Positions 45,289 to 54,807 of a stretch of DNA of 64,000 bases are shown here, one piece after another (position 1 is the first letter of the stretch; each line of letters opens with the position of its first letter). The position numbers and the translations under genes are program-made. The DNA is from Malaciobacter pacificus. Its GTDB lineage: Bacteria; Campylobacterota; Campylobacteria; Campylobacterales; Arcobacteraceae. The stretch covers positions 2,542,001 to 2,606,000 of the forward strand of contig NZ_CP035928.1 of assembly GCF_004214795.1 (NCBI RefSeq). The letters are read 5' to 3'. The notes under the pieces are model-generated. The model made no database searches. It was not told the DNA's origin and saw only the letters and a list, made by a program, of their open reading frames with translations.

Positions 45289-47121
45289 ATGAAATTTTTA
45301 TTAATATTAATTATATCTATTAACACACTTTTTGCCATAAGTATTGATAAAACTTGGTTTGATAATACAAATGAAGAGTTACAAAAAATTTATACTGAGC
45401 AACTAAATAAAATATCTGCAAATGAAGTAGGTGAACAAAAAGAGCAAATAGATTACCAGAAATTGTTGTTGAAAAGATTAAGTGACGAGTTAAACTTTGA
45501 TTCTAAATTAAAATTTGAAAAACCAGTAGAAATAAAAGATACTAATAGTTTTATAAAGAGTGTAAAAACTTATTTACAAATTAATTCATCTTTTAATGTT
45601 ACAAAGCAAAATATAGAAGAGAAATCAAATAAGTTAAAAACTTTAGAAAATCAAATCAATAAAATAAATGATAAAGAGCTTATAAGTACTACTAACTCTC
45701 AACTTTTATATGCTTTATATATTTTAGAAAATAAAAATGATAAAAATCAGCTAAAAACACTTGAAGTATTGTTAAATCAATATAAAGAATCATTAGTTAA
45801 GTCACTTGAAACTACTACATTTACTTTAGATGGAAAACTAAATGAAAATATCACTAAATCTGTAGAAGAACTAGATTCTATATCTAAAGATCAAAATAGA
45901 TTATCTTTGCTTTTAGATAAAGCTGTAATTTCTGAAAATGAAAAACAAATAGAAAATACAAAAAAAGAACTAGAAAAGATTGAAAATAAGAAAATCAAAC
46001 TAATTGATACTATTATTTTTTACAAAGTTGAAGAATTATTAAAACCATTAAAAGAAAAAGATTCTATTTATTTTGATTTAAATAATGATTTAATCTCATT
46101 TTTAAAAACAAATAATGTAAATTATGATTCATTAACTGAATTATTGAAGTATTTATCAAGAGTTCATATTGGAATAACAAAATCAACTTTTGCCGATACA
46201 AAAGAGAGCTTCACTGATATAATAAAATTTGGTTGGAATGAAGTAAATAAGCCTTATATTCCTTTAGGAGAAGGGGTTTCAATACTTGATATTTCTAAAT
46301 TCTTATTTATTTTTATTATTGGATTTTCATTAGCAAGTTTTTATAAAAGAAAAATTGGAAAAGCAAACTTAAAAAATAGTTCCCAAGCAACTAAAACATT
46401 ACTTGCTAACTTAGGGTTTTATTTCTTAGTATTTTTAACATTTATATTTGCACTAAACTCTGTTGGAATTGATTTATCATCACTTACAATCTTAGTTGGT
46501 GCGCTTTCAGTTGGTATTGGTTTTGGTTTACAAAACATTGTTTCTAACTTTATTTCTGGAATTATTCTAATCTTTGAAAAGTCTATTCAAGTTGGGAATA
46601 TCATAGATATTGATGGAGAAAAAAAAGGTAGAGTAACTCAAATCAATATGAGAAGTAGTGTTATTACAACATTTGATAATATTGATGTAATTATTCCAAA
46701 CTCAACTTTAATGCAAAACAATGTTACAAACTGGACATTTGGTGATGATATTAGAAGATTAAATATTCCATTTGGAGTTGCCTATGGAACTGATGCAAAA
46801 TATGTGATTAATCTTATAAAAGAAGAACTAGATAAAAGTAATCTAGTTTATATAAAAGATGATATAACACGATTACCAAATGTATGGATGACAGGTATGG
46901 GTGCTAGTAGTGTTGATTTTAAACTTTTAGTTTGGATTCATACAAATACAAATAAAGCAGGACTTGATTCATCAAATATTTCTGACTTTTTAGTATTTAT
47001 TTATGAAACACTAAATAAATATGAAATTGAGATTCCATTCCCTCAAATGGATGTACATATAAAAAAAGAACTTGAAGAAACTATAGAAAAAGAGTCTAAA
47101 GAAGAAATAAAAGAGTCATAA
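45289..47121 (+). CDS. Mechanosensitive channel, MscS family
   Basis: The 610-residue protein has a signal peptide (1-16), a long coiled-coil periplasmic region (about 60-260) and then the MscS core near residue 335: membrane helices, the pore helix with GALSVGIGFGLQNIVSNFIS, and the beta domain with EKSIQVGNIIDIDGEKKG. The extended N-terminus resembles MscK/YnaI-type channels. It releases solutes on osmotic downshift. The gene ends inside a bidirectional terminator shared with mgtE. Confidence 0.93.
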   Translation: MKFLLILIISINTLFAISIDKTWFDNTNEELQKIYTEQLNKISANEVGEQKEQIDYQKLLLKRLSDELNFDSKLKFEKPVEIKDTNSFIKSVKTYLQINSSFNVTKQNIEEKSNKLKTLENQINKINDKELISTTNSQLLYALYILENKNDKNQLKTLEVLLNQYKESLVKSLETTTFTLDGKLNENITKSVEELDSISKDQNRLSLLLDKAVISENEKQIENTKKELEKIENKKIKLIDTIIFYKVEELLKPLKEKDSIYFDLNNDLISFLKTNNVNYDSLTELLKYLSRVHIGITKSTFADTKESFTDIIKFGWNEVNKPYIPLGEGVSILDISKFLFIFIIGFSLASFYKRKIGKANLKNSSQATKTLLANLGFYFLVFLTFIFALNSVGIDLSSLTILVGALSVGIGFGLQNIVSNFISGIILIFEKSIQVGNIIDIDGEKKGRVTQINMRSSVITTFDNIDVIIPNSTLMQNNVTNWTFGDDIRRLNIPFGVAYGTDAKYVINLIKEELDKSNLVYIKDDITRLPNVWMTGMGASSVDFKLLVWIHTNTNKAGLDSSNISDFLVFIYETLNKYEIEIPFPQMDVHIKKELEETIEKESKEEIKES

Positions 47122-47133
47122 ATGACTCTTTTA
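47108..47133. terminator. Bidirectional terminator over both stop codons
   Basis: TAAAAGAGTCA (47108-47118), loop TAAA, TGACTCTTTTA (47123-47133) form a perfect 11-bp stem with A/T runs at both sides. The stop codons of the MscS gene and of mgtE both lie in it. Confidence 0.85.
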
Positions 47134-48495
47134 TAATAAAATTAGTGTTGCTAAGCCTAAAAAACTAAAGAATCCTACAACATCAGTAACTGTAGTTAAA
47201 ATCACTGTTGAACCAATAGCTGGATCAATTCCTCTTTTTTGTAAAAATATTGGAATAACTGCACCAAAAAAACCTGCACTAAATAGATTAATCACCATAG
47301 AAATAGCTATTACTACTCCTAAAAGAGCAATATCAAACCAAAGATATGCAATAACTCCTATTACAAAAGCGAAAATAAAACCATTTACTAAAGATATGAC
47401 TACTTCTTTATATATAATCTTTTTTGCATCTTCATAAGAGATCTCACCTAAAGCCATTTGTCTAACTGTTACTGTTAGTGTCTGTGTTCCAGCATTTCCA
47501 CCCATTGAAGCAACTATAGGCATAAGTACTGCAAGTGCTACAAGAGATTGAATAGTTGCATCAAATAATCCAATTACAACTGAAGCTAAAATAGCTGTGA
47601 TTAGATTCACTCCAAGCCATAAAGCTCTATTTCTACCAATTAGATACATACTCTCTTCTTGCTCTGATTCATCATTAGTACCAGCAAGTGAGTAAAGTTG
47701 TTTTGTATCTATTTGTTGAATAATATCATGAATATCATCATGTGTAATTCTACCAACTAATTTATTCTTATCATCCACAATTGCTAATGCACTTAAATTA
47801 TAGTGTGTAAACATTTCAACTGCTTCTTTAATATCTTCACTATCTACTATGGAAAAATTAGTAAATTTATCTTCTGGAATATCTTTATAATCTAGATTGC
47901 TATCAAAAAGTATTAACTCTTCAAGACCAATTGAACCTATAAACTTATTATTTTCATCTACTATATGCGCATGAAAAATATTATCTAATTCATCATTCTC
48001 TTTTTGTTCTTTTAATCTTAAAAGTGATTGTTTTATATTTTCATCAAGTTTAACTTTAAAAAGCTCACTTTGCATATAAGCACCAGCAACATCATCTTCA
48101 TATGAGTTTAATCTCTCAATGATTTCTTTATCTTCATCATCTAATTTGGAAAGAATAGTTTGCGCAGCTTCTTCGTCATTTTGTGAAATATTGTGAATAA
48201 GCATACTAGCATCATCAGAATCCATTTTTGATGTAATATTTGCAATTTTCCTATCACTTAAAACTTCGCTAATCTCTTCTTGAACATAGTTTGGCATTTC
48301 ACAAAGAATCTCAGCGAATAGATCACTTGGCATTTTTTTACAAATAAACTCATAATCTTCATCACTTATATCTCTAAGTTTTGCTAAATCTTGTGCTAAA
48401 TCGTATGGATGTATTTCACAGTTATCATTTTTAAAATCTTCTATTATCTGTAAAAAATAGTCTCTTAACTCTTCTGATGTTTTTAAATTTTCCAT
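47131..48495 (-). CDS. mgtE: Magnesium transporter MgtE
   Basis: The 454 residues give the MgtE plan: an N-terminal superhelical domain, two CBS domains (about 140-260; HAHIVDENNKFIGSIGLEEL, VGRITHDDIHDIIQ) and five membrane helices with MPIVASMGGNAGTQTLTVTVR, the pore signature. Magnesium binding between the cytosolic domains gates the channel. It starts 1 bp after the ZntB-like gene, so two metal transporters share one operon. Confidence 0.96.
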   Translation of the reverse strand: MENLKTSEELRDYFLQIIEDFKNDNCEIHPYDLAQDLAKLRDISDEDYEFICKKMPSDLFAEILCEMPNYVQEEISEVLSDRKIANITSKMDSDDASMLIHNISQNDEEAAQTILSKLDDEDKEIIERLNSYEDDVAGAYMQSELFKVKLDENIKQSLLRLKEQKENDELDNIFHAHIVDENNKFIGSIGLEELILFDSNLDYKDIPEDKFTNFSIVDSEDIKEAVEMFTHYNLSALAIVDDKNKLVGRITHDDIHDIIQQIDTKQLYSLAGTNDESEQEESMYLIGRNRALWLGVNLITAILASVVIGLFDATIQSLVALAVLMPIVASMGGNAGTQTLTVTVRQMALGEISYEDAKKIIYKEVVISLVNGFIFAFVIGVIAYLWFDIALLGVVIAISMVINLFSAGFFGAVIPIFLQKRGIDPAIGSTVILTTVTDVVGFFSFLGLATLILL

Positions 48496-48496
48496 T

Positions 48497-49465
48497 TTAA
48501 ATCCATTTTTTCTTTCTAAAATAAATAAATTGCAATATCACAACAACAACTAAAAATCCACTAAATATATAAAAAGCATTTGGATTCTCAGTCCCTGGAA
48601 TTCCTCCAACATTTACTCCAAGAAGTCCTGTAAAAAATCCTAAAGGCAAGAAAATTGCAGAAATAATTGATAATAAATACATCTTATTATTCATTTGCTC
48701 ACTAATTTTATTTACTAACTCTTCTTGAATTAAACTAACCTTATCTTTTATTGTGTCTAACTCTTCAATATACCGAATAAGTTGGTCTGTAATCTCTCTT
48801 AATTGAATTCTTTCGTACTCATTTATCCATACTATTTTGTCATGTAATAATTTATACATCGCTTCTTTTTGAGGAGATAAATATCTTCTTAAAGTTAAGG
48901 CTTCTCTTCTAATACTTGACATTTCACTTTTTAGTTCAATATTACTAGAGTCCATAACTATCTCTTCTAAAGCATCTGCTCTATCATCAAGTTCTTCAAT
49001 AGTTCCTTGCATTCTTGTTGTTAACCTATCACTTAATTCTACTAAAAATTCAGATGAAGATTTTGGACCATCATTTCTCTTTAGAAAATCAACTATATCA
49101 TTAACTGAAAGTAAATCTCTTCTTTTAGTAGTGATTATTAGATTTTCATTTATAAAGATTCTTATTGAAATCATATCTTCAGGATTTGAGTTTGGATTTA
49201 AATTCACACCCCTTAAAGCTAAAAGTAATGACTCATTTAAAATTGTTGTTCTAGGTCTAGTTTCAGCTGTTAAAAGTGCTTCAATAGCAATTGGATCAAT
49301 GCCACTTTTATTTGTAATCCATTGAACTGCCTCATCACTAGAATAATCAAAATGTAACCAAACTAAATTATTTTCAAAATCTATTTCATCTAACTTTTCA
49401 TAAGATACTTCAACTGCTCCACCTTTTTTATCTAAGATTAAAGCATGCTCTAAACCATTTTTCAT
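48497..49465 (-). CDS. CorA-superfamily cation transporter, ZntB-like
   Basis: This 322-residue protein has a cytosolic alpha/beta domain, a long stalk helix (about 150-260) and two C-terminal membrane helices. The pore loop reads GVNVGGIPG instead of the GMN-F type of CorA, which is the ZntB pattern, so Zn2+ transport is more likely than Mg2+. It lies between yaaA (9 bp upstream) and mgtE (1 bp downstream). Confidence 0.87.
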   Translation of the reverse strand: MKNGLEHALILDKKGGAVEVSYEKLDEIDFENNLVWLHFDYSSDEAVQWITNKSGIDPIAIEALLTAETRPRTTILNESLLLALRGVNLNPNSNPEDMISIRIFINENLIITTKRRDLLSVNDIVDFLKRNDGPKSSSEFLVELSDRLTTRMQGTIEELDDRADALEEIVMDSSNIELKSEMSSIRREALTLRRYLSPQKEAMYKLLHDKIVWINEYERIQLREITDQLIRYIEELDTIKDKVSLIQEELVNKISEQMNNKMYLLSIISAIFLPLGFFTGLLGVNVGGIPGTENPNAFYIFSGFLVVVVILQFIYFRKKKWI

Positions 49466-49474
49466 ACTTGGCCT

Positions 49475-50218
49475 TTAATTTGTAATACTATATACAATCT
49501 CTTTTTTTATTTTTGTCTCTTTTATCTCTTCAACTTTTAGATTTTCTATTTCTAAATTCATAAGTTCATCAATAGTTTTAATAGAATTTTTTGCAAGTTG
49601 ATTCAATATAATTCCTCTATAAGCCTTAGCCCAGTGACTAACTACCTTACCATCTTTTATAAACTTCATAGTTACATATGGTTGTTTTAATTTATAGAAC
49701 TTCTCATAAAATCCAGCCCTTAAATCAATAATATCCTCACCCGCTAAATACTCATCCATAATAAATGAAAAGTTATCATTATAAAACTTCTCAATTTTTA
49801 AACCATCAAAGCTCTCACCCTGTTTTAATTTATAATCAGGAAGTCCATTATCCCCTGCTCTTAATGGTCCAAAAAGATTTGAGAATATTATCACATTTTC
49901 ATCAATATAACTCTGTTCTTTTGTATTTAATTCATCATATTTCACATAATCAAAAGCAACCCCATCATATCGCTTGATTACTTTCATTGTATCACTTGAA
50001 AATATATCTTTTTTATAGTGATTTATTACATCAGCTTTTTTAGTTCCAAATAGTTTCATAAGTTTTTCATCATCACTATTTAAAATATATTCATTGTATG
50101 CTTTTACTATTTCTAATCTTTTGTCAAATAGCTCTGGAAATAAAAAAGATTCTTTTGAAAAACTTTTTTTCTCTCCCCCACTATGTTTTGCTTCACTTGG
50201 TGAAAATAATACTATCAT
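49475..50218 (-). CDS. yaaA: Peroxide stress protein YaaA family
   Basis: The 247 residues begin MIVLFSPSEAKHSGGEK and contain FSNLFGPLRAGDNGLPDYKL and RGIILNQLAKNSI, typical of the DUF328/YaaA family. In E. coli YaaA limits free iron during peroxide stress and binds DNA. The genes flanking it (ychJ-like, ZntB-like, mgtE) form one close-packed transcript, 9 bp apart. Confidence 0.92.
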   Translation of the reverse strand: MIVLFSPSEAKHSGGEKKSFSKESFLFPELFDKRLEIVKAYNEYILNSDDEKLMKLFGTKKADVINHYKKDIFSSDTMKVIKRYDGVAFDYVKYDELNTKEQSYIDENVIIFSNLFGPLRAGDNGLPDYKLKQGESFDGLKIEKFYNDNFSFIMDEYLAGEDIIDLRAGFYEKFYKLKQPYVTMKFIKDGKVVSHWAKAYRGIILNQLAKNSIKTIDELMNLEIENLKVEEIKETKIKKEIVYSITN

Positions 50219-50227
50219 ATTTATCCT

Positions 50228-50641
50228 TTAATCAATAAATTTCCCATCTACATATAACCACTTACCATTCTCTTTTAAAAATCTACTTTTTTCAGTAAAT
50301 GTTGCATCTTGATTTGCTTGCTCTAATATAGCTTTAAATGTCACATAACTCTCTAACTCACCATCTATAAAATCAATAATTTCTAAACCATTAAATGAAG
50401 TATTTTCACAAAAATCTAAAATGCCTTTTTTCCAACTTGAAACATCACTTGTAAAATCTTGATTTTGACTATGAGTAGTTGCAATTATATACTCTGCTTT
50501 ATGTACTGCAAATGCACTATATCTTGATTTCATAAGTTCTAATGCATTTGTTGGCAAAGTACCATCATGAAAAACTTTACAGCATTTTTTATATTTTTTT
50601 TGTGAGCCACAAGGACAAGGGTTATTTGGTGGGAATTTCAA
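50228..50641 (-). CDS. YchJ-family protein with SEC-C motif
   Basis: The 137-residue protein starts with the zinc-binding SEC-C motif NPCPCGSQKKYKKCC (residues 6-20), followed by the NTF2-like domain of YchJ proteins (ALELMKSRYSAFAVHKAEYI). The function is unknown; SEC-C motifs bind zinc and can contact SecB or the ribosome. It is the first gene of the ychJ-yaaA-zntB-mgtE run. Confidence 0.88.
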   Translation of the reverse strand: MKFPPNNPCPCGSQKKYKKCCKVFHDGTLPTNALELMKSRYSAFAVHKAEYIIATTHSQNQDFTSDVSSWKKGILDFCENTSFNGLEIIDFIDGELESYVTFKAILEQANQDATFTEKSRFLKENGKWLYVDGKFID

Positions 50642-50717
50642 AATAAAACCTCATAATATTTTTAGAGATTTTAGCATAAGTGTACTAAAAAGCACTGTAG
50701 GCAAAGCCTACAAATAC

Positions 50718-51092
50718 TTATTTTTTAGTTTTTATTAACTCATCTTTTTTAGAATCAATCTTTTTTGTTTTATTTAGTTCTTTAGAAGCTTTTTGTTTTT
50801 TATCATCAACTTTTTTAAGCTCTTTTTTCATATCTTTTTTTGATTTCTCAGCTTTAGCTACAGTTTTATTCTTTTTCACATTAGTTACAATAGAATTTCC
50901 AAAACCTTTTATGTTCTTTAAATCATCAGCACTATTAATTTTATTTGTTTTTCTATACTTAATAATAGCTTCAGCTTTTTTCTCACCAATTCCTTTTATA
51001 CTCATTAGCTCCTCTTTTGTAGCTGTTTGTAAATTAATTGATGCAAACAAAAATGACGCACCTAACATCAATATTACAATAACTTTTCTCAT
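50718..51092 (-). CDS. ComEA-type helix-hairpin-helix DNA-binding protein
   Basis: A signal peptide (1-17) leads to a helix-hairpin-helix domain (NLQTATKEELMSIKGIGEKK, AEAIIKYRKTNKINSADDLK) and a lysine-rich tail. ComEA-type proteins hold DNA in the periplasm during natural transformation. The basic tail (residues 75-124) could also bind nucleic acid. No other competence gene is near. Confidence 0.88.
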   Translation of the reverse strand: MRKVIVILMLGASFLFASINLQTATKEELMSIKGIGEKKAEAIIKYRKTNKINSADDLKNIKGFGNSIVTNVKKNKTVAKAEKSKKDMKKELKKVDDKKQKASKELNKTKKIDSKKDELIKTKK

Positions 51093-51230
51093 CTTAACTC
51101 CTTTTAAATAATTTAGTTAATTATACTAAAGTAATATTAAATATTATTTATACAATAGTAAGGAATCTTATCTATTTAATAAAAATCAAATGGTATAATG
51201 TTTCATAAATTCGTAAACAAGAGGAATATA

Positions 51231-51574
51231 ATGGAATTAAATCTATCTTTACAATTAATGTCAAATGTAATCTCAATACTTATATGTATTACTATTGTGA
51301 CTAAATATTTAAAATATAAAAAAAGGCTTGATGTTCTTCAAGGATTAGAAGAACTAAAAGATAAAAATGAATTAACAAATGAAGATTATGACTACATTCA
51401 AAGTAATGAAAAAGAGTATAAAGACAAAGCATTAAAATCAGAGGGCTTAATTAAGTTTTTAAACCCAGTATTTATTTTAATCACAGGTATAATTTTTGCT
51501 TTTACTCCAATGTCTGAAGCAATGATATATATGAATGTAGTTGTAGTTTCTTATTTATTTATAATATTAGATAA
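51231..51574 (+). pseudogene. Small membrane protein, 5' part, split by IS4 copy 2
   Basis: From the ATG at 51231 (AAGAGGAA ribosome site; an upstream in-frame ATG at 51198 lacks one) the frame encodes a membrane segment, a charged helical middle (RLDVLQGLEELKDKNELTNE) and two more membrane segments before the IS. The family is not recognised. The last codons lie at 53146-53206, giving a 134-residue protein when rejoined. Confidence 0.8.
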
Positions 51575-53137
51575 CTTAACTTTCGCACCTAAAACCAAGT
51601 AGTTTTCCAGTCACATCTCTTAATAGATCGATTATTGCTGTAAAATCCTCATTTCTATTGACAACTTCTTCAATTTTTGCAATCTCATCTAAAATAGCTA
51701 AAAATGCTTGCATAGCAATTGCCAAGGTGTGAAGTTCACATTCTAGATCTTTAAACAATCCACCAATTGTTTTAGGTTCATTACTGATACGATTTATATA
51801 GCTAACAACATTGTATGTAAAAAATGAGAGTGTTATGCGAGCAATAAGTGCTTCATAAATTCGATTTTCTTCTTTACCAAACCCAAAGTGTTCACGAAGT
51901 TCTTTATACCCTTGTTCTATATCCCATCGTCGTTTGTAAATATCGATAATTTCTTCATCACTCAAGTCTAAGTTTGTAGATACAATAGGGATGAGATTCT
52001 CTTTGGTTTTTATAAAAACAATTTTTAATTTTCCTGCTTTTTTATGTTCAACTATGACCCCGAAGTATTCAAACTTTATCTTTTTGCCATATTGACCCAT
52101 CTTAATAGTTTTAAGCTTTTTAAACTTGTTATAGATACCATCAAGAGTTTTTTTCTCCCCTGTGAAGTTCCAGATTCTATCATTGTTTACCATTCTTGAA
52201 ATAACTTGCAATCCTAGCTCATTCATTGTTTCTATAAACACAGGTTTGGAATACCAACTATCCACAAGCAGATAATCTGCATATATACCACTAGCTACTG
52301 CTCTTTTAATCATCTCTATAGCAATTTGTGATTTCCCTTTTAAGCTTTCCAATCTTCGCTTATGTGCATTGGTTCGATGATCAATAATATTTGTAAACTC
52401 TTCTATCTTTACCCTTGCATAATTATTCATAGCAATTGCAAAGTCCAACATAAAATTTGAATAACCATCACTATAGTTTAGTGATACAACATTTACACCT
52501 CTGATTTTTCTCTTTGCTTTATTGCTCCAAAGGTTGTCACAACTTCCCTCTATATTTTTACCAACTTTATCTTCAACAGTATCATCAAGTATAAGAACTC
52601 TTACTAGCTTTGCATCTTGTACTTTATGAAGCAGTGATAAAATCTTTAAAGAACTAAGTGATAATAGTTTTCTCCAGTTGTAGTGAGCATTAGCAAGTAG
52701 TCTGTAATAGACATCTTTTTTAAAGCTATCATTACTCTGATCCATAAAAGTTGATATTTTTTTATTCATAACTAGCATATATACAAAGTGTAATACAACC
52801 ATATGAACAGCAACTCCCTCTTTTTTAGAAAAATTGCTCTTTGTTAAAATCGTTTTCATATTTAATAGTCGCAATGTTTCATAAATTGGATTCTTTAGTT
52901 TGTCGTTTATGATGCTTATTATCTTAGATTCTATCTGCATTCTTACCCTTTAATATAATAGATATTATAGCTAAAATGCCTATTTAAGGGCTTTATTGAG
53001 AGTTCAAAATAGAAAAATATCATAGAAAAACAACTAAATTATTTTTATGTCAACAAGGATAATATTATTACCTATAGGAGTAATATTTTAGGGAGATTTA
53101 GCTACAATTTTAATCAATTTAACGTGCGAAAGTTAAG
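51575..53137 (-). mobile_element. IS4-family insertion sequence, copy 2 (1563 bp, intact)
   Basis: The ends CTTAACTTTCGCAC (51575-51588) and the inverse (53124-53137) are the same as in copy 1. The target duplication is TTAGATAA (51567-51574, 53138-53145). It holds one uninterrupted transposase gene. Confidence 0.95.
51576..52940 (-). CDS. IS4-family transposase (full length)
   Basis: The 454 residues carry a DDE_Tnp_1 core: LILDDTVEDKVGK (first D), LLVDSWYSK (second D) and YKRRWDIEQGYKELR (E, with the Y-x2-R-x3-E signature of IS4). The stop codon lies inside the terminal repeat. Since copy 2 is intact and the duplications are exact, this enzyme could have mobilised both copies. Confidence 0.95.
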   Translation of the reverse strand: MQIESKIISIINDKLKNPIYETLRLLNMKTILTKSNFSKKEGVAVHMVVLHFVYMLVMNKKISTFMDQSNDSFKKDVYYRLLANAHYNWRKLLSLSSLKILSLLHKVQDAKLVRVLILDDTVEDKVGKNIEGSCDNLWSNKAKRKIRGVNVVSLNYSDGYSNFMLDFAIAMNNYARVKIEEFTNIIDHRTNAHKRRLESLKGKSQIAIEMIKRAVASGIYADYLLVDSWYSKPVFIETMNELGLQVISRMVNNDRIWNFTGEKKTLDGIYNKFKKLKTIKMGQYGKKIKFEYFGVIVEHKKAGKLKIVFIKTKENLIPIVSTNLDLSDEEIIDIYKRRWDIEQGYKELREHFGFGKEENRIYEALIARITLSFFTYNVVSYINRISNEPKTIGGLFKDLECELHTLAIAMQAFLAILDEIAKIEEVVNRNEDFTAIIDLLRDVTGKLLGFRCES

Positions 53138-53145
53138 TTAGATAA

Positions 53146-53206
53146 AAATCATAAAAAAACTACTTATGAGTTATTAAATGAATTAAATAAGGATTTAGAT
53201 GGATAA
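53146..53206 (+). pseudogene. Small membrane protein, 3' fragment
   Basis: After removal of the IS and one duplication copy the frame reads LDKNHKKTTYELLNELNKDL then DG and TAA at 53204-53206. It overlaps the msrA start by 8 bp, so in the uninterrupted state the two genes were translationally coupled. Confidence 0.8.
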
Positions 53207-53690
53207 TTATAAAAAAGCATACATTGCTGGTGGCTGCTTTTGGGGAATGGAAGACCTTATAAGAAAAAGAGCAGGTATTGTAGATACTCATGTTGGGTAT
53301 CAAGGTGGAGAGAATAGTCATCCTACTTATCAAAATCATCCGGGTCATGCAGAAAGTGTTGAAATAACTTATGACCCAGAAATTACGTCTTTTAAAGAAA
53401 TTTTAGACTATTTTTTTAGAATACACAACCCAACAACTGTTGATAGACAAGGTAATGACAAGGGTTCAAGTTATAGATCTACAATTTTTATTCAAAATGA
53501 AGAAGAAGAAAAAATAGCCAAAGAGGTAATTGATTTAGTAAATAAATCTGGAAAATGGGAAGATACAGTTGTAACTACGCTAGAACCATTTTCAACTTTT
53601 TGGCCAGCTGAAGATTATCATCAAGACTATCTAGTAAAAAACCCTAATGGATACACTTGTCATTTTGAAAGATTTGATTCATTTATATAA
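53199..53690 (+). CDS. msrA: Peptide methionine-S-sulfoxide reductase MsrA
   Basis: The 163-residue protein has the catalytic GGCFWGMEDL motif (C13), GHAESVEITYDP and FWPAEDYHQDYL, all of the MsrA fold. It reduces the S-epimer of methionine sulfoxide. It has no resolving cysteine cluster at the C-terminus, so it may depend on thioredoxin. It starts 62 bp after IS4 copy 2, which may now separate it from its promoter. Confidence 0.97.
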   Translation: MDNYKKAYIAGGCFWGMEDLIRKRAGIVDTHVGYQGGENSHPTYQNHPGHAESVEITYDPEITSFKEILDYFFRIHNPTTVDRQGNDKGSSYRSTIFIQNEEEEKIAKEVIDLVNKSGKWEDTVVTTLEPFSTFWPAEDYHQDYLVKNPNGYTCHFERFDSFI

Positions 53691-53701
53691 AAAGGAAAAT
53701 T

Positions 53702-54061
53702 ATGGCATTTAATGAACTAAATGAAGAAGAAAAAAGAGTAATTATAAATAAAGGCACAGAAAGAGCCTTTACAGGTAAGTTTTGGGATCACCATGAAAGT
53801 GGCATATATACTTGTCGTCAATGTAATGCGGAGCTATTCCCATCAGATACAAAGTTTGATTCAGGAACAGGTTGGCCAAGCTTTGATGATACAGTATCAA
53901 ATGCAGTAAAAGAGCTTCCTGATGCAGACGGAAGAAGAGTTGAAATAGTTTGTGCAAATTGTGGAGGCCACTTAGGCCATGTATTTAAAGGTGAGGGAAT
54001 GACTTCTAAAAGTACAAGACATTGTGTAAATTCAATCTCACTAGATTTTAAAGCAAAATAA
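53702..54061 (+). CDS. msrB: Peptide methionine-R-sulfoxide reductase MsrB
   Basis: MsrB reduces the R-epimer and complements MsrA, 11 bp upstream. The 119 residues contain the two zinc pairs CRQC (C38, C41) and CANC, the sequence GTGWPSFDD, and the catalytic cysteine C108 in RHCVNSISL. The length is somewhat short but the fold is complete. Confidence 0.97.
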   Translation: MAFNELNEEEKRVIINKGTERAFTGKFWDHHESGIYTCRQCNAELFPSDTKFDSGTGWPSFDDTVSNAVKELPDADGRRVEIVCANCGGHLGHVFKGEGMTSKSTRHCVNSISLDFKAK

Positions 54062-54084
54062 TTATATGTACTCTAAATAAAAGA

Positions 54085-54732
54085 TTAATTGACAATATAG
54101 TCTTTTAATCTTTTGTAATCTAATATTGAAATTTTTCCCTTCTCATTTTTTATGATTCCTTCTTGTTTTAATTTAGCAACTTTTCTTGAAAAAGTTTCTG
54201 GAGTAATATTTAAAATTTGAGCTATTTTAACTTGTTTTAATGTGCTTAAATTTGATTCATTCTCATATAAGAATTTTGCTATTTTTTCAATACTACTTGA
54301 ACTAATATTATAATTAATAAAGCCTTCTAATGCTTTGATTTTTTTTGTTAGAGATTTAATAAAGAACATTGAGATTTCAGGTTTTGATAAAAACTCTTCT
54401 TTAAACTGTTTGTAGTTAATTAAAATAACTTCAGAAGGAACTTCAAATGAGCAATTTGCAGGGAATTTTGTATCTTCATAATTTACTATTTCAGCAATTA
54501 AAGATGGTGCAATTAAATTATGAATTATAACTTCATTTTCTTTATGGTCATGAACATAAAGTTTTGCAATACCTTTTACTAATAAATGTAAATATACAGG
54601 TTCATCTCCTTTATAAAAAAGAATTGAATCTTTTTCAAACTTCTTTTTAACACTTATTTGTTTTAATCTATCCAAATCTTCATCATTTAAAAAACTAAAT
54701 AAATAAAAATCATCAAACTGTATTTTACTCAT
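54085..54732 (-). CDS. Crp/Fnr-family transcription regulator
   Basis: The 215-residue protein has a cyclic-nucleotide-binding-like beta-roll (ILFYKGDEPVYLHLLVKGIA) and a Crp-type helix-turn-helix (KIAQILNITPETFSRKVAKL). Only one cysteine is present, so it lacks the Fnr iron-sulfur cluster. The start MSKIQF is chosen because AAGAGA lies 6 bp before it; an upstream ATG at 54759 would begin inside the operator. The divergent ygbA-type gene and the shared operator point to an NO-sensing role like NssR or DNR; this is inference. Confidence 0.88.
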   Translation of the reverse strand: MSKIQFDDFYLFSFLNDEDLDRLKQISVKKKFEKDSILFYKGDEPVYLHLLVKGIAKLYVHDHKENEVIIHNLIAPSLIAEIVNYEDTKFPANCSFEVPSEVILINYKQFKEEFLSKPEISMFFIKSLTKKIKALEGFINYNISSSSIEKIAKFLYENESNLSTLKQVKIAQILNITPETFSRKVAKLKQEGIIKNEKGKISILDYKRLKDYIVN

Positions 54733-54745
54733 GTTCTCTCTTTTC

Positions 54746-54759
54746 TTGATTATTGTCAA
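54746..54759. promoter_or_regulatory. Crp/Fnr-type operator between divergent genes
   Basis: TTGATTATTGTCAA fits TTGA-N6-TCAA, the symmetric core recognised by the Fnr/DNR branch. It lies 13 bp before the regulator's start and 89 bp before the ygbA-type gene. Confidence 0.65.
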
Positions 54760-54807
54760 TACATATTATGTTATTTTATGTAAAAATATTAAAAGTACGA
54801 TTAAAAC

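Noticed and set aside
48497-49465. Classical CorA magnesium channel
   Set aside because: The pore loop is GVNVGGIPG, the ZntB type, not the GMN type.
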